A stretch of DNA of 64,000 nt, taken from Agarivorans gilvus. Lineage in GTDB: Bacteria; Pseudomonadota; Gammaproteobacteria; Enterobacterales; Celerinatantimonadaceae. The translations under genes were made by a program, and so were the position numbers. Below are positions 6,607 to 15,780 of the stretch, piece by piece. The stretch is from assembly GCF_001420915.1 (NCBI RefSeq), contig NZ_CP013021.1, positions 258,001-322,000 on the forward strand, written 5' to 3'. A model generated the notes under the pieces. It did not search any database. It was not told the origin of the DNA and saw nothing but the letters and a program-made list of their open reading frames with translations. How positions within the stretch are numbered: the first letter of the stretch is position 1; the number at the start of each line of letters is the position of its first letter.

Positions 6607-8931
6607 ATGACGATTCTGTTGATGATAGTGACCGCCTTAGTGGTGCTGCTAAGCATAGCCGAAACCCGCAAAAAGCTGGTGACACGCCCAGCGTTTAAGG
6701 TGTTTAAGAAAATTTTGCCGCCACTTTCTCAAACAGAGAAAGAAGCCATGGAAGCCGGATCTGTCTGGTGGGACGGAGAGCTATTTGGCGGTAAACCCGA
6801 TTGGAAAAAATTACACCAATACCCTAAAGCTCGATTAAGTGAAGAAGAGCAGGCCTTCATGGATCAGCAAGTGAATACCTTGCTGAAGATGCTAGACGAC
6901 TTCGATATCGTGCAAAATCAACGTGATTTGCCTAAGCCGGTATGGGACTACCTAAAAAGCGAAGGTTTTTTTGCGCTGATCATCCCTAAATCTTACGGTG
7001 GTAGACAGTTTTCGGCGATGGCTAACTCCACTATTGTAAGCACCATTGCCACACGTAGCTTATCGGCCGCGGTTACCGTTATGGTGCCGAACTCATTAGG
7101 GCCAGGTGAGCTATTACTGCATTATGGTACCCAAGAGCAAAAAGACCACTGGTTACCAGGCTTGGCCGATGGCACTCACGTGCCTTGTTTCGCCTTAACT
7201 GGTCCAGAAGCAGGCTCAGACGCTGGCGCTATTCCCGATAAAGGCATCATCTGTAAGGGTGAGTTTAACGGTGAAGAAGTAGTGGGCATTCGTTTAAATT
7301 GGAACAAGCGTTACATTACCTTAGCGCCAGTGGCTACGGTGCTGGGTTTAGCCTTTAAACTTTACGATCCCGAGCATTTGTTGGGTGAACAAGAAGAGCT
7401 GGGTATTACCTGTGCCTTAATTCCCACTGACCACCCCGGTGTACGCACTGGTGATCGCCACTTCCCATTGGGCCTAGCGTTTATGAATGGGCCTACCTTC
7501 GGTGAAGATGTGTTTATTCCCTTAGATTGGATCATCGGTGGTGCTGATTATGCTGGCAAAGGCTGGCGGATGTTGGTGGAGTGTTTGTCGGCGGGGCGCG
7601 GTATTTCGCTGCCTGCTTTAGGCACCGCAGTGGGCCACATGAGCTCGCGCACCACCAGTGCTTATGCCTATGTGCGTAAACAGTTCGGCTTATCAATTGG
7701 TCGCTTTGAAGGGGTAGAGGAAGCGCTAGCGCGAATTGGCGGTATGACTTACCAGCTAGAAGCGGCGCGCCGTTTAACCGCGGGTGCCTTAGACTTAGAC
7801 CAAAGCCCGGCAATTGTTACCGCCATTGCCAAATACCACATGACCGAAATGGCCCGTACAGTATTAGACGATGCCATGGATATCCACTCTGGCCGTGGTA
7901 TTCAGTTAGGTGCAATGAACTATTTGGGCCACGCCTATAATGGTATTCCGGTAGCGATTACCGTGGAAGGGGCCAACATTCTTACCCGCAATCTGATGAT
8001 CTTTGGTCAGGGCGCAACCCGTTGTCACCCTTACGTATTAAAAGAGTTACAAGCTGCAGCTAACCCCGATGAAGAAGCCGGTTTAGCCGAGTTCGATAGC
8101 CTGTTAGTGAAACACGTTGCCTTTGGCGTGGGTAACTTTGCTGCCAGTTTGTGGCAAGGTTTAAGTGGCGCGCGCTTTAATTCAAGCCCTGTATCGGGCG
8201 AGACAGCGGTGTACTATCGCCAGCTTAGTCGCATGAGTCGTGGCTTAGCGCTGTGTGCCGACATGTCTATGTTGATTTTAGGCGGTGACTTAAAACGTAA
8301 AGAACGTATTTCTGCTCGCCTTGGTGATGTACTCAGCCACCTTTACTTAGCGTCCGCCACCTTAAAACATTATGAAGATGAAGGTCGCCCCGCTGAAGAT
8401 TTGCCCTTTGTAAAATGGGCGGTAGAGCGCAACCTTTATGAAATTGGCTTGGCGTTTGAAGGCTTCTTCCAAAACTTCTCAAACCGAGTGGTCGCACGCG
8501 TATTAAAAACCGTGGTATTCCCCTTTGGAAATCGCTTTAAACTGGCCAACGACGATGTGGCACATAAAATTTGTGAAACCATGATGACGCCGGGTTCTGC
8601 CCGTGAACGTTTAAGCAAATTATGTGTGACGCAAGGTGATGAAGCCGATGCTGTGGCGATCATCGAACAGGCTTTCTTAGCCATGTATAAAGTGCGCCCC
8701 TTAGAGCGCAAAATTGCCAAGGCGCAAAAGGCCGGTAACTTACCGCGTAAAGTAGAGTTATCGGTGATTGTTAAAGCCGCTTTAGAACAAGACATTCTGA
8801 CTCAGCAAGAGGCGGATGACTTACTAGAAGCAGATAAGCTGCGTTACCAAGCCATTCAGGTGGACCATTTTGAACCTGGAGTATTGGAAGGGAAGAATGC
8901 GCAGATTGTACCTTCCGCCGATGTCGCTTAA
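6607..8931 (+). CDS. fadE: Acyl-CoA dehydrogenase, FadE type
   Basis: 774 residues; the E. coli enzyme has about 814. It catalyses the first, FAD-linked step of fatty-acid beta-oxidation. A hydrophobic N-terminal segment (residues 2-17) probably anchors it to the membrane. Acyl-CoA dehydrogenase patterns follow: CFALTGPEAGSDAG, the middle domain, and the C-terminal helical domain with IHSGRGIQLG and VAITVEGANILTRNL, then the long FadE-specific extension. The ATG has an AAGGA site. It shares a transcript with the PsrA-like gene and ends at a strong terminator. Confidence 0.95.
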   Translation: MTILLMIVTALVVLLSIAETRKKLVTRPAFKVFKKILPPLSQTEKEAMEAGSVWWDGELFGGKPDWKKLHQYPKARLSEEEQAFMDQQVNTLLKMLDDFDIVQNQRDLPKPVWDYLKSEGFFALIIPKSYGGRQFSAMANSTIVSTIATRSLSAAVTVMVPNSLGPGELLLHYGTQEQKDHWLPGLADGTHVPCFALTGPEAGSDAGAIPDKGIICKGEFNGEEVVGIRLNWNKRYITLAPVATVLGLAFKLYDPEHLLGEQEELGITCALIPTDHPGVRTGDRHFPLGLAFMNGPTFGEDVFIPLDWIIGGADYAGKGWRMLVECLSAGRGISLPALGTAVGHMSSRTTSAYAYVRKQFGLSIGRFEGVEEALARIGGMTYQLEAARRLTAGALDLDQSPAIVTAIAKYHMTEMARTVLDDAMDIHSGRGIQLGAMNYLGHAYNGIPVAITVEGANILTRNLMIFGQGATRCHPYVLKELQAAANPDEEAGLAEFDSLLVKHVAFGVGNFAASLWQGLSGARFNSSPVSGETAVYYRQLSRMSRGLALCADMSMLILGGDLKRKERISARLGDVLSHLYLASATLKHYEDEGRPAEDLPFVKWAVERNLYEIGLAFEGFFQNFSNRVVARVLKTVVFPFGNRFKLANDDVAHKICETMMTPGSARERLSKLCVTQGDEADAVAIIEQAFLAMYKVRPLERKIAKAQKAGNLPRKVELSVIVKAALEQDILTQQEADDLLEADKLRYQAIQVDHFEPGVLEGKNAQIVPSADVA

Positions 8932-8944
8932 GTGCAATTAATGG

Positions 8945-8973
8945 AAAAGGGATGCCAATGGCATCCCTTTTTT
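8945..8973 (+). terminator. Intrinsic terminator of fadE
   Basis: AAAAGGGATGCC, loop AAT, GGCATCCCTTTTTT. A 12-bp stem and T run 14 bases after the stop codon. Confidence 0.9.
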
Positions 8974-9034
8974 CGTTTTTGTTTGGCCTTGGTTAAGCAG
9001 CTAAGCGGTATAGCAATATTACGTAAATAGCTAA

Positions 9035-9073
9035 AGACTAAAAACAACAAGGCCAGCATTAATACTGGCCTTG
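9035..9073 (-). terminator. Intrinsic terminator of hexR
   Basis: CAAGGCCAG / CTGGCCTTG stem with an 8-base loop, followed on the - strand by TTGTTGTTTTTAG. It lies 7 bases after the hexR stop. Confidence 0.85.
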
Positions 9074-9079
9074 ATTTGG

Positions 9080-9928
9080 TTATAGCGCTTTGTCGGTGCG
9101 CGAATCTTTAAGACTTTGTTTTACCTTACGTAGGTTTTCGCGGAACTTCTCGCCGCGGCGCAGGGTAAAGCCAGTAGCTAATACATCGATTAAGGCCATT
9201 TGGGCAATTCGTGAAGCCATTGGCATATAAACGTCAGTATCTTCTGGCACATCCATCGACAAGACTAAGTTACACTCTTTAGCTAGCGGAGAGTCTTTGC
9301 TGGTGATACCGATAACGGTGGAATCATTTTGCTGGGCAAGAATGGCGATATCGATCATCGCTTTAGTGCGACCGGTGTGTGAGATTAAAATAATCACATC
9401 TTCTTCGGTGGCCACAATGCAGCTCATGCGCATCATTACCACGTCATCAAAATAACTGACTGGCACGTTAAAGCGGAAAAATTTGTTGAGCGCATCTTGG
9501 GCAACTGAAGCTGAAGCACCTAGGCCGAAAAAGGAGATCTTTTTAGCTTGAGTAAGTAAGTCCACCGCGCGATTTACCGCGTTAGGGTCTAGACTGTTTT
9601 TGGCAGCTTCAAGGCTGGCCATTGAAGACTCAAAAATCTTTGAAGTGTAAGCCTCTGGGCCGTCTTCTTCGTCGACGTGGCGGTTCACATAAGGCGTACC
9701 GTTGGCCAAGCTTTGCGCTAAGTGCAATTTAAAATCAGGAAACCCTTTGGTGTCTAAACGACGACAAAAACGGTTAACGGTAGGTTCGCTTACGTCGGCT
9801 AATTTCGCTAACGCGGCGATGCTAGAGTGAATTGCTGTTTGTGGGGAAGCAATGATCACTTCTGCGACCTTTCTTTCTGATTTGCTGAAGTTTTCTAGAT
9901 TTTTAGTTATTTTCTCAAGCGTATTCAT
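9080..9928 (-). CDS. hexR: RpiR-family transcription regulator HexR
   Basis: 282 residues. Residues 1-77 are an RpiR helix-turn-helix (FSKSERKVAEVII, then LADVSEPTVNRFCRRL). Residues about 125-255 are a SIS sugar-phosphate domain (FFGLGASASVAQDA, ILISHTGRTKAMIDIA). HexR controls glycolysis, Entner-Doudoroff and gluconeogenesis genes and responds to KDPG. It is divergent from glk across about 330 bases, and HexR-like sites lie in between, so it probably controls both itself and glk. The ATG at 9928 follows an ACGGAT site. Confidence 0.92.
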   Translation of the reverse strand: MNTLEKITKNLENFSKSERKVAEVIIASPQTAIHSSIAALAKLADVSEPTVNRFCRRLDTKGFPDFKLHLAQSLANGTPYVNRHVDEEDGPEAYTSKIFESSMASLEAAKNSLDPNAVNRAVDLLTQAKKISFFGLGASASVAQDALNKFFRFNVPVSYFDDVVMMRMSCIVATEEDVIILISHTGRTKAMIDIAILAQQNDSTVIGITSKDSPLAKECNLVLSMDVPEDTDVYMPMASRIAQMALIDVLATGFTLRRGEKFRENLRKVKQSLKDSRTDKAL

Positions 9929-9973
9929 AATATCCGTTAAAGTTAGCGCATTTGTTATGTTTAGGTTGTCAAA

Positions 9974-9988
9974 TGTAATATTTTTTCA
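9974..9988. promoter_or_regulatory. HexR-like operator near hexR
   Basis: TGTAATATTTTTTCA matches the known TGTAATTWWATTACA palindrome at 12 of 15 positions, with an intact TGTAAT half. It is centred about 53 bases upstream of the hexR start codon. Confidence 0.5.
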
Positions 9989-10117
9989 ACAGGAGAAAAA
10001 ATCATACAATTACATAGACCGTGACTTAAAACAAGCTTAATAGTCCGTGATAATAGACCAGTGCGGCATTTTATAGTTTGAGCTAGGTCTAAAATATTTG
10101 AAAATACGAGGCTGTTT

Positions 10118-10132
10118 GGTAATTTACTAACG
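10118..10132. promoter_or_regulatory. HexR-like operator near glk
   Basis: GGTAATTTACTAACG matches the HexR palindrome at 11 of 15 positions, about 125 bases upstream of glk. It is weaker than the site near hexR. Confidence 0.35.
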
Positions 10133-10256
10133 AAATTCTAGTACAAAAGCGGTAAAATTTGTCGACTTAACAATACTAGAGCTATCTTAATGTCAGTTTG
10201 TTAGGATGCGTAATAATATTTTTCTTTTTTTTGAACTAGGTATGAAGGAAAACAAA

Positions 10257-11222
10257 ATGTCCGGTTTTGGTTTAATTGCCGATGTAGGTGGTACAAATAT
10301 TCGTTTAGCGTTGGTCGATTTGAAAACGGGTGAAATTGGGCGATTACAAAAATACTTGTGTGCGGACTATCCCAGTATTGCCGATGTTATTGCTCTTTAC
10401 CTCGAGAAGCAGAATGAAACTGTCACCCAAGCTTGTGTCGCTATTGCTTGTCCTACTGATAAAGACTGGATTGCTATGACCAACCACAGTTGGGCGTTTT
10501 CTAAGAAGCAGGTACAAGAGCAGTTGGGTTTCGATAATTTCCATGTGATTAACGATTACACTGGTATTGCTATGTCTATTCCTACTTTAACTGACGAGCA
10601 AAAAATTCAAATTGGCGGCGAACCTGCCAAAACCGGTGAACCGATTGCCGTATATGGCCCAGGCACTGGCCTAGGCGTGGCTCACTTGATTCACCACGAC
10701 AGTGAATATGTGTGTATTCCAGGTGAGGGTGGTCACGTCGAGTTTGCCTCAAACGATGAAAAAGAAGCGCATGTATTGGCCTTCTTACAAAAACGCTACG
10801 GTCATGTATCGGCAGAACGTTTATTGTCTGGCCCAGGTCTTGTGAATATCTACCAAGGTTTAATGGACATGCACGGTAAAGTGGCTGAAGACCTTCAACC
10901 CGCTGATGTAACGACTCGTGGCCTAGACGGAAGTTGCCCAGTATGTGTTGAAGCAATGGAAGTATTCTGCCGAGCGCTAGGCTCATTTGGTGGTAACCTT
11001 GCGCTAAATATGTCTACCTTTGGTGGGGTATACATAGCTGGTGGTATTATCACGCGCTTTATGGACTTCTTCAAAAACAGCGACTTCCGTAAGCGTTTTG
11101 AAGCTAAAGGCCGTTTTGTAGACTTTGTGGCTAAAGTGCCAGTTTATGTTATTACCGAAGAACAACCGGGCTTACAAGGTGCTGCTGCTTACTTACGCCA
11201 AAGCAATGGCTACCGTATTTAA
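10257..11222 (+). CDS. glk: Glucokinase
   Basis: Phosphorylates glucose to glucose 6-phosphate with ATP. From the ATG at 10257 the protein is 321 residues, the usual length, and starts MSGFGLIADVGGTNIRLALVD with the phosphate-1 loop of the ASKHA fold. Later patterns are AIACPTDKDWIAMTNHSW, INDYTGIAMS and VYGPGTGLGVA. An upstream in-frame ATG at 10206 would add 17 poorly fitting residues and has no ribosome site, whereas 10257 has AAGGA. It is divergent from hexR and probably under its control. Confidence 0.95.
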   Translation: MSGFGLIADVGGTNIRLALVDLKTGEIGRLQKYLCADYPSIADVIALYLEKQNETVTQACVAIACPTDKDWIAMTNHSWAFSKKQVQEQLGFDNFHVINDYTGIAMSIPTLTDEQKIQIGGEPAKTGEPIAVYGPGTGLGVAHLIHHDSEYVCIPGEGGHVEFASNDEKEAHVLAFLQKRYGHVSAERLLSGPGLVNIYQGLMDMHGKVAEDLQPADVTTRGLDGSCPVCVEAMEVFCRALGSFGGNLALNMSTFGGVYIAGGIITRFMDFFKNSDFRKRFEAKGRFVDFVAKVPVYVITEEQPGLQGAAAYLRQSNGYRI

Positions 11223-11252
11223 ATTTAAGCTTTAACAAGAATTGGATCTAAG

Positions 11253-11276
11253 AAGGAGGCTACGGCTTCCTTTTTT
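11253..11276 (+). terminator. Intrinsic terminator of glk
   Basis: AAGGAGGC, loop TACG, GCTTCCTT then T. An 8-bp stem with one G.T pair. Confidence 0.8.
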
Positions 11277-11403
11277 ATTGTTTAACGAAAAATTGTATAA
11301 GAACTCAGCACTTGCCCGCTTTTCGATAAAAAGTTATTGACCGAAACTATCGGGATCCGTAATCTAGCGCCACATTATTGCCATGCGCAATAAGTTCAAT
11401 CAC

Positions 11404-11491
11404 GGTGAGGTGTCCGAGTGGCCGAAGGAGCACGCCTGGAAAGTGTGTATACCGCAAGGTATCGAGGGTTCGAATCCCTCCCTCACCGCCA
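11404..11491 (+). tRNA. tRNA-Ser (anticodon GGA)
   Basis: 88 bases with an encoded CCA end. The acceptor stem GGTGAGG pairs with CCTCACC, the T loop is GGTTCGAATCC, a long serine-type variable arm is present, and the anticodon GGA is at 11438-11440. It is nearly identical in form to E. coli tRNA-Ser(GGA), which reads UCC/UCU. A type I restriction island begins on its 3' side; tRNA genes are common insertion points, but no repeated 3' end marks a far border. Confidence 0.97.
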
Positions 11492-11503
11492 TTTTCAAGA
11501 ATT

Positions 11504-11528
11504 AAGACGTCCAAGGACGTCTTTTTTT
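11504..11528 (+). terminator. Intrinsic terminator of the tRNA-Ser gene
   Basis: AAGACGTC, loop CAAG, GACGTCTT then seven T. It is 12 bases after the CCA. Confidence 0.85.
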
Positions 11529-12057
11529 GTTTTTAATTTTAGTTAAAACAGCAGGTTATAATCTATAAACACACCAATGGTGTTTCTTAACATCCACATA
11601 TGTAAGCCATACTTGTTTATGTCTATCGATGCTAGTAATACTTTTGTGCGTGCAAATATTGTTACTTAGGCTTTCAATTTACGGTATCTTGGAAGTGCTT
11701 AATGCAGCGGTGAAAATGCCCAATATGGGCATGAGCTAGGTACATCAGTAATCATGATAAAACCAGCATTTTTTTAGTTGAGGATATAAAGGAGAAGCTT
11801 AGGTTAGCTAGTTGTTTGCTTTTTAATTGTCTTTTAGCTAAATTTGAGACTCATTTCATCACGGTCGATAACGACCTGACAGCAGTTTAATGACCGAGTC
11901 CAATGCTGGATACGTCAGGGCAAGGCCGCCTATACTGCTCGATACCTGTCATGAGGCGGTACAGTGATATAAATTGGGGAAGCAGCGGTAACGCGGCCCT
12001 GTCCGTACTCAGAAAGCCTTAACTGAATACGGCATCAATTTTATATTGGATACCGTT
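11529..12057 (+). other. Gene-free stretch at the start of the defence island
   Basis: About 530 bases without a convincing reading frame. The first 250 bases are AT-rich and hold one palindrome, ATGCCCA-ATA-TGGGCAT (11716-11732). The last 180 bases look richer in GC and contain four hairpins in a row (see the separate entry). No integrase, insertion sequence or tRNA 3' repeat is visible. Confidence 0.5.
11863..12032 (+). ncRNA. Possible structured RNA made of four consecutive hairpins
   Basis: Four stems in order: GGTCG-ATAA-CGACC (11863-11876); TGAC...TCCA-ATGC-TGGA...GTCA (11891-11917); CCGCCT / AGGCGG (11926-11931 and 11954-11959); CCGTACTC / GAATACGG with one mismatch (12003-12010 and 12025-12032). 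All frames have stops. It ends 26 bases before the small nuclease gene, so it might be a leader RNA, a separate RNA or decayed DNA. Each stem is short and could occur by chance. Confidence 0.3.
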
Positions 12058-12453
12058 ATGCCAACTAAATTTTGCACGCCTGCAACTGAAACTATTCGTC
12101 ATTCGAAGAGTTTGTCTTATGAATCTCAAACAGCTACTTGGTTACTTCAAGACGGTTGGGAAGTACTTTTGCCGATGATTGATCACGGTTTGAAAACAGA
12201 TGTTGTTATTTCTGATGGATATTCCTTTTACCGAATACAAGTGAAGTCTCTTGAAACGTCCGAAGAAACAACGTGGGTTGAAAACAAGTGGGGGGACGCT
12301 CCGGTAGATTTTGTTGTTTATTTCTCAAGAACATCACATTGGGGCTACATTATGCCAGCTTTTAAGGAATCGAGAAGAAGGTTAAATGCTCCTGGTCATA
12401 TACGTTTTCATCAAGATGCGAAACCATTTATAAAAGCGTTTAATAGGCTTTAA
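12058..12453 (+). CDS. Small PD-(D/E)XK endonuclease-like protein
   Basis: 131 residues from the ATG at 12058; an in-frame TTG at 12046 would add four residues. The nuclease core is visible: HGLKTDVVI with Asp48, then FYRIQVKS with Gln61 and Lys63, the D-(x)n-QxK form of the PD-(D/E)XK fold. The closest family by pattern is the group-I-intron-type PD-(D/E)XK endonuclease (I-Ssp6803I-like). A later aromatic strand (VDFVVYFSRTSHWGYIMP) fits that fold. No intron features surround it and the tRNA is intact. It stands alone upstream of hsdR, so a defence or former homing role is inference. Confidence 0.65.
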   Translation: MPTKFCTPATETIRHSKSLSYESQTATWLLQDGWEVLLPMIDHGLKTDVVISDGYSFYRIQVKSLETSEETTWVENKWGDAPVDFVVYFSRTSHWGYIMPAFKESRRRLNAPGHIRFHQDAKPFIKAFNRL

Positions 12454-12583
12454 TACCTCAGATATGTATTAGAAGAGCTTACGATAAATAGCCCTGCTGT
12501 ATTAGAGTAAAGTTAAGGTAAATCTCGGTTTTGCTATATTTATCAGTTATATTACTGGCAAGCGTTTAGTCATTAGGTAGTGT

Positions 12584-15025
12584 ATGGCCAGCACATTTAA
12601 CAAATTAAAGCTAAGTGAAACAGATATCATCACCAAGTTTATTTTGCCTGCTATTAACAAAGCTGGTTGGGATGACATGTTGCAAATTCGCCAAGAGGTG
12701 AAACTGCGTGATGGGAAGGTGATTGTTCGAGGCCAAGCAGCCGCTCGTAAAAAGGTAAAATCCGCCGATATTGTCCTCTATCATAAACCAAGCATGCCAC
12801 TTGCTGTCGTAGAAGCAAAAGCCAATAAGCATGAAGTAGGTAAAGGTATGCAGCAAGGTATGGAGTATGCCGAGTTGTTAGAAGTACCATTCGTATTTGC
12901 TTCGAATGGTGATGGCTTTATCTTCAGAGATTTAACCAATCCCACTCAACTAGAATCAGAAATCCGCCTAGAGGATTTCCCGTCCCCTGAAGAACTTTGG
13001 CATAAATACTGTGTTTGGAAAGGCTACAAAGAAGAACACTTACCAATCATTACACAAGACTATTACGATGATGGTAGTGGTAAGTCACCTCGTTATTATC
13101 AACTTCAAGCTATTAACAAAACGGTTGAAGCTGTAGCGGCAGGTCAAAATCGAATCTTATTGGTTATGGCGACAGGTACTGGTAAAACTTATACGGCCTT
13201 CCAGATTATTTGGCGATTATGGAAAGCTAAGGCTAAGAAGCGAATCCTGTTTTTAGCCGACCGTAACATCCTCGTTGACCAAACTAAAACTAATGATTTC
13301 CAGCCCTTTGGCTCAGCAATGACCAAAATCACAGGTCGTACAGTAGATCCTGCTTACGAAGTTCATCTCGCACTATATCAGGCGCTAACAGGCCCAGAAG
13401 AAGCACAAAAAGCCTATAAGCAAGTTGACCCTGACTTTTTTGACTTGATCATCATTGACGAGTGCCACCGTGGCAGTGCTTCTGAAGACAGCGCATGGCG
13501 AGAAATTCTCGAGTATTTCAACTCTGCAACTCAAGTTGGCCTAACGGCAACCCCAAAAGAAACGGATGAAGTTTCAAATATAGAGTACTTTGGTGACCCT
13601 GTTTACACCTACTCATTGAAGGAGGGTATTGAGGATGGCTTCTTGGCTCCTTACAAAGTGGTTCGTGTTGATATCGATGTTGACTTGCAAGGCTGGCGGC
13701 CTACCAAAGGCCAGATTGACAAACACGGTGAAGTGATTGAAGACCGAATCTATAACCAGAAAGATTTCGATCGCACTATGGTCATCGATGAACGTACTGA
13801 GTTAGTTGCCCAAACTATTACCAATTATCTCAAGCGTACCGATCCAATGGCGAAAACTATCGTGTTCTGTAATGACATCGATCACGCCGAGCGTATGCGC
13901 CGTGCTTTGGTTAACCTTAATCCTGAGCAAGTGCAGAAAAATGACAAGTACGTAATGAAAATTACGGGTGATGATGAAATCGGTAAAGCTCAGCTTGACA
14001 ACTTCATCAACCCCAAAAAGAAATACCCAGTGATCGCAACAACCTCCGAGTTAATGACCACAGGTGTTGATGCAAAGACTTGTAAGTTGGTGGTACTCGA
14101 TCAAAGCATCCAATCTATGACAAAATTTAAACAGATAATTGGTCGTGGAACTCGTATCGATGATCGCTACGGTAAGCTCTGGTTTACCATTCTTGATTTC
14201 AAAAAAGCGACAGAGCTATTTGCTGACGAGCGTTTTGATGGCACACCTGAACGGGTAAAAGTGACAACGCCAGAAGATTTTGAAGACGAAGAAGTGTTAA
14301 ACGATATTGTGGCTGGCGTTGATGATCACGGATTAGATAGCCCGTTCGGTGATGAGAATATCGATCTTGGTTCGATACAAGAGCCAGAGCATAGTTACAG
14401 CAACAATAGTTCAGACACTGGTTCAACTGGTAGTGATGACTGGGATGATGAGAACAAAGTTAGAAAATACTATGTTAACGGTGTCTCGGTAAAAGCGCTT
14501 GCTGAGCGCATTCAGTATTATGACTCTGACGGCAAGCTAGTGACAGAGTCATTTAAAGACTATACCCGTAAAACTACAGTGAAGCAGTTCTCCTCTCTTG
14601 ATGAATTTATTAAGCGTTGGAATGATTCAGAGCGCAAACAAGCAATTATCGATGAACTCGCTGAGGCTGGTGTTTTATGGGATGCGCTTGAAGATGAAGT
14701 GGGTAAAGATATGGACCCATTCGATATGATTTGTCATGTGGTCTATGACCAGCCAGCGTTAACTCGCAAAGAACGAGCAGAAAACGTGAAGAAGCGTAAC
14801 TATTTCACTAAATATGGTGTGACAGCACAAGCAGTATTAAATAATTTATTGGACAAATATGCCGATACTGGCGTGCAAGAAATTGAGAATATGCAAGTGC
14901 TTAAAGTTCACCCTTTTAGTGACATTGGCAGCTTAAGCGAAATCGTTAAGAAGGGTTTCGGAGGTAAAAATGAATACCTTGAAGCTATACAAGATCTTGA
15001 GTCTGCGATTTACCAGTCGGCATGA
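12584..15025 (+). CDS. hsdR: Type I restriction enzyme R subunit (HsdR)
   Basis: 813 residues, the motor and nuclease subunit of a type I restriction-modification complex. The N-terminal nuclease has ADIVLY (Asp62) and VVEAKA (Glu77-x-Lys79). The helicase has a Walker A, MATGTGKT (Lys201), a DECH box at 292-295, GLTATP, and the C-terminal helicase motif IIGRGTRIDD. The HsdR C-terminal helical domain ends SEIVKKGFGGKNEYLEAI. All catalytic motifs are intact. The length matches the EcoEI/EcoAI (type IB-like) group. It is separated from hsdM by two genes on the other strand, so it must have its own promoter. Confidence 0.95.
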   Translation: MASTFNKLKLSETDIITKFILPAINKAGWDDMLQIRQEVKLRDGKVIVRGQAAARKKVKSADIVLYHKPSMPLAVVEAKANKHEVGKGMQQGMEYAELLEVPFVFASNGDGFIFRDLTNPTQLESEIRLEDFPSPEELWHKYCVWKGYKEEHLPIITQDYYDDGSGKSPRYYQLQAINKTVEAVAAGQNRILLVMATGTGKTYTAFQIIWRLWKAKAKKRILFLADRNILVDQTKTNDFQPFGSAMTKITGRTVDPAYEVHLALYQALTGPEEAQKAYKQVDPDFFDLIIIDECHRGSASEDSAWREILEYFNSATQVGLTATPKETDEVSNIEYFGDPVYTYSLKEGIEDGFLAPYKVVRVDIDVDLQGWRPTKGQIDKHGEVIEDRIYNQKDFDRTMVIDERTELVAQTITNYLKRTDPMAKTIVFCNDIDHAERMRRALVNLNPEQVQKNDKYVMKITGDDEIGKAQLDNFINPKKKYPVIATTSELMTTGVDAKTCKLVVLDQSIQSMTKFKQIIGRGTRIDDRYGKLWFTILDFKKATELFADERFDGTPERVKVTTPEDFEDEEVLNDIVAGVDDHGLDSPFGDENIDLGSIQEPEHSYSNNSSDTGSTGSDDWDDENKVRKYYVNGVSVKALAERIQYYDSDGKLVTESFKDYTRKTTVKQFSSLDEFIKRWNDSERKQAIIDELAEAGVLWDALEDEVGKDMDPFDMICHVVYDQPALTRKERAENVKKRNYFTKYGVTAQAVLNNLLDKYADTGVQEIENMQVLKVHPFSDIGSLSEIVKKGFGGKNEYLEAIQDLESAIYQSA

Positions 15026-15155
15026 CTTGTGGTTGCTCCAAGGCAAATTTAATTTCACTATTGCAGATATACCTAACAACTATTGTTCATTTTTGGCGTA
15101 TTGCAAAAGTACCCAGGGCGCAGCTTCATCACTAAGTTAGCCTTGCAAAAAGTTT

Positions 15156-15190
15156 GGCGAGCTACGTTTCATGTTTGAAGGTTGCTCGCC
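15156..15190. terminator. Inverted repeat after hsdR, weak terminator
   Basis: GGCGAGC (15156-15162) and GCTCGCC (15184-15190), perfect 7-bp arms with a 21-base spacer, followed by a broken T run. It may end hsdR or the leftward pair of genes. Confidence 0.35.
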
Positions 15191-15266
15191 TTGTAGTTTT
15201 CTGCAGGAAATGTAGACATTGATTTTGAAAGTTACTCGCGCCTCGTAAGCGCGTGCACAAATTATT

Positions 15267-15779
15267 TTAGAAAGAGTCTGGCCAGGCCGATTTTATTGTG
15301 TTGCCTACGTTGAAGGGGCGTTTTAGCTCAGCGATACTTTCTAGCTTATCCTTTAACTCTGGTGACATATCTGAGTACTCTTTCTCAATATATAAACTCA
15401 TGTCAGCAACAAGTAAGGATCTCATTCTTTTTAAATTTTCAGTTTCTTCGGCGCTGGGGGAAAATGCTTCAGTGTTCTCTAAAGATACTAGGGTTCTTAG
15501 TGCTTCGGTGTACTCATACAATGCGCACTGTTGTAAGGCCCTATAATTTAGTATCGCTAAAGATAATGCTGCTTCAGGGGGGATGCTTCGTAGTTGAGCG
15601 AGTGTTTCGTCTGATACATCGGTATTTTTTGCTTGCTCATCACAGTGGTTCATTTTTTCAGCGAACGCTTGGTATCTTGTCTGTAGTAGGTCTTTCCCAA
15701 AATCAATTACTTCACTAGAAGTATTCGCATTGGCATTGAACGCAAATAGAACACCGAACACCAGAATAGATTTTTTCAT
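15267..15779 (-). CDS. Unknown exported protein inside the hsd locus
   Basis: 170 residues starting with a signal peptide (MKKSILVFGVLFAFNANA, cleavage near residue 18). The mature part is mostly helical and acidic with two cysteines (in NHCDEQ and LQQCALYEY). I recognise no family. It is the second gene of a two-gene leftward unit: its ATG at 15779 lies 1 base past the stop of the gene before it. The pair is inserted between hsdR and hsdM in the opposite direction. An exported product is unexpected for a restriction locus and could point to an envelope-level function. Confidence 0.7.
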   Translation of the reverse strand: MKKSILVFGVLFAFNANANTSSEVIDFGKDLLQTRYQAFAEKMNHCDEQAKNTDVSDETLAQLRSIPPEAALSLAILNYRALQQCALYEYTEALRTLVSLENTEAFSPSAEETENLKRMRSLLVADMSLYIEKEYSDMSPELKDKLESIAELKRPFNVGNTIKSAWPDSF

Positions 15780-15780
15780 T

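Noticed and set aside
11529..12057. Group I intron around the PD-(D/E)XK gene
   Set aside because: The tRNA is not interrupted and the conserved intron core segments were not found by eye.
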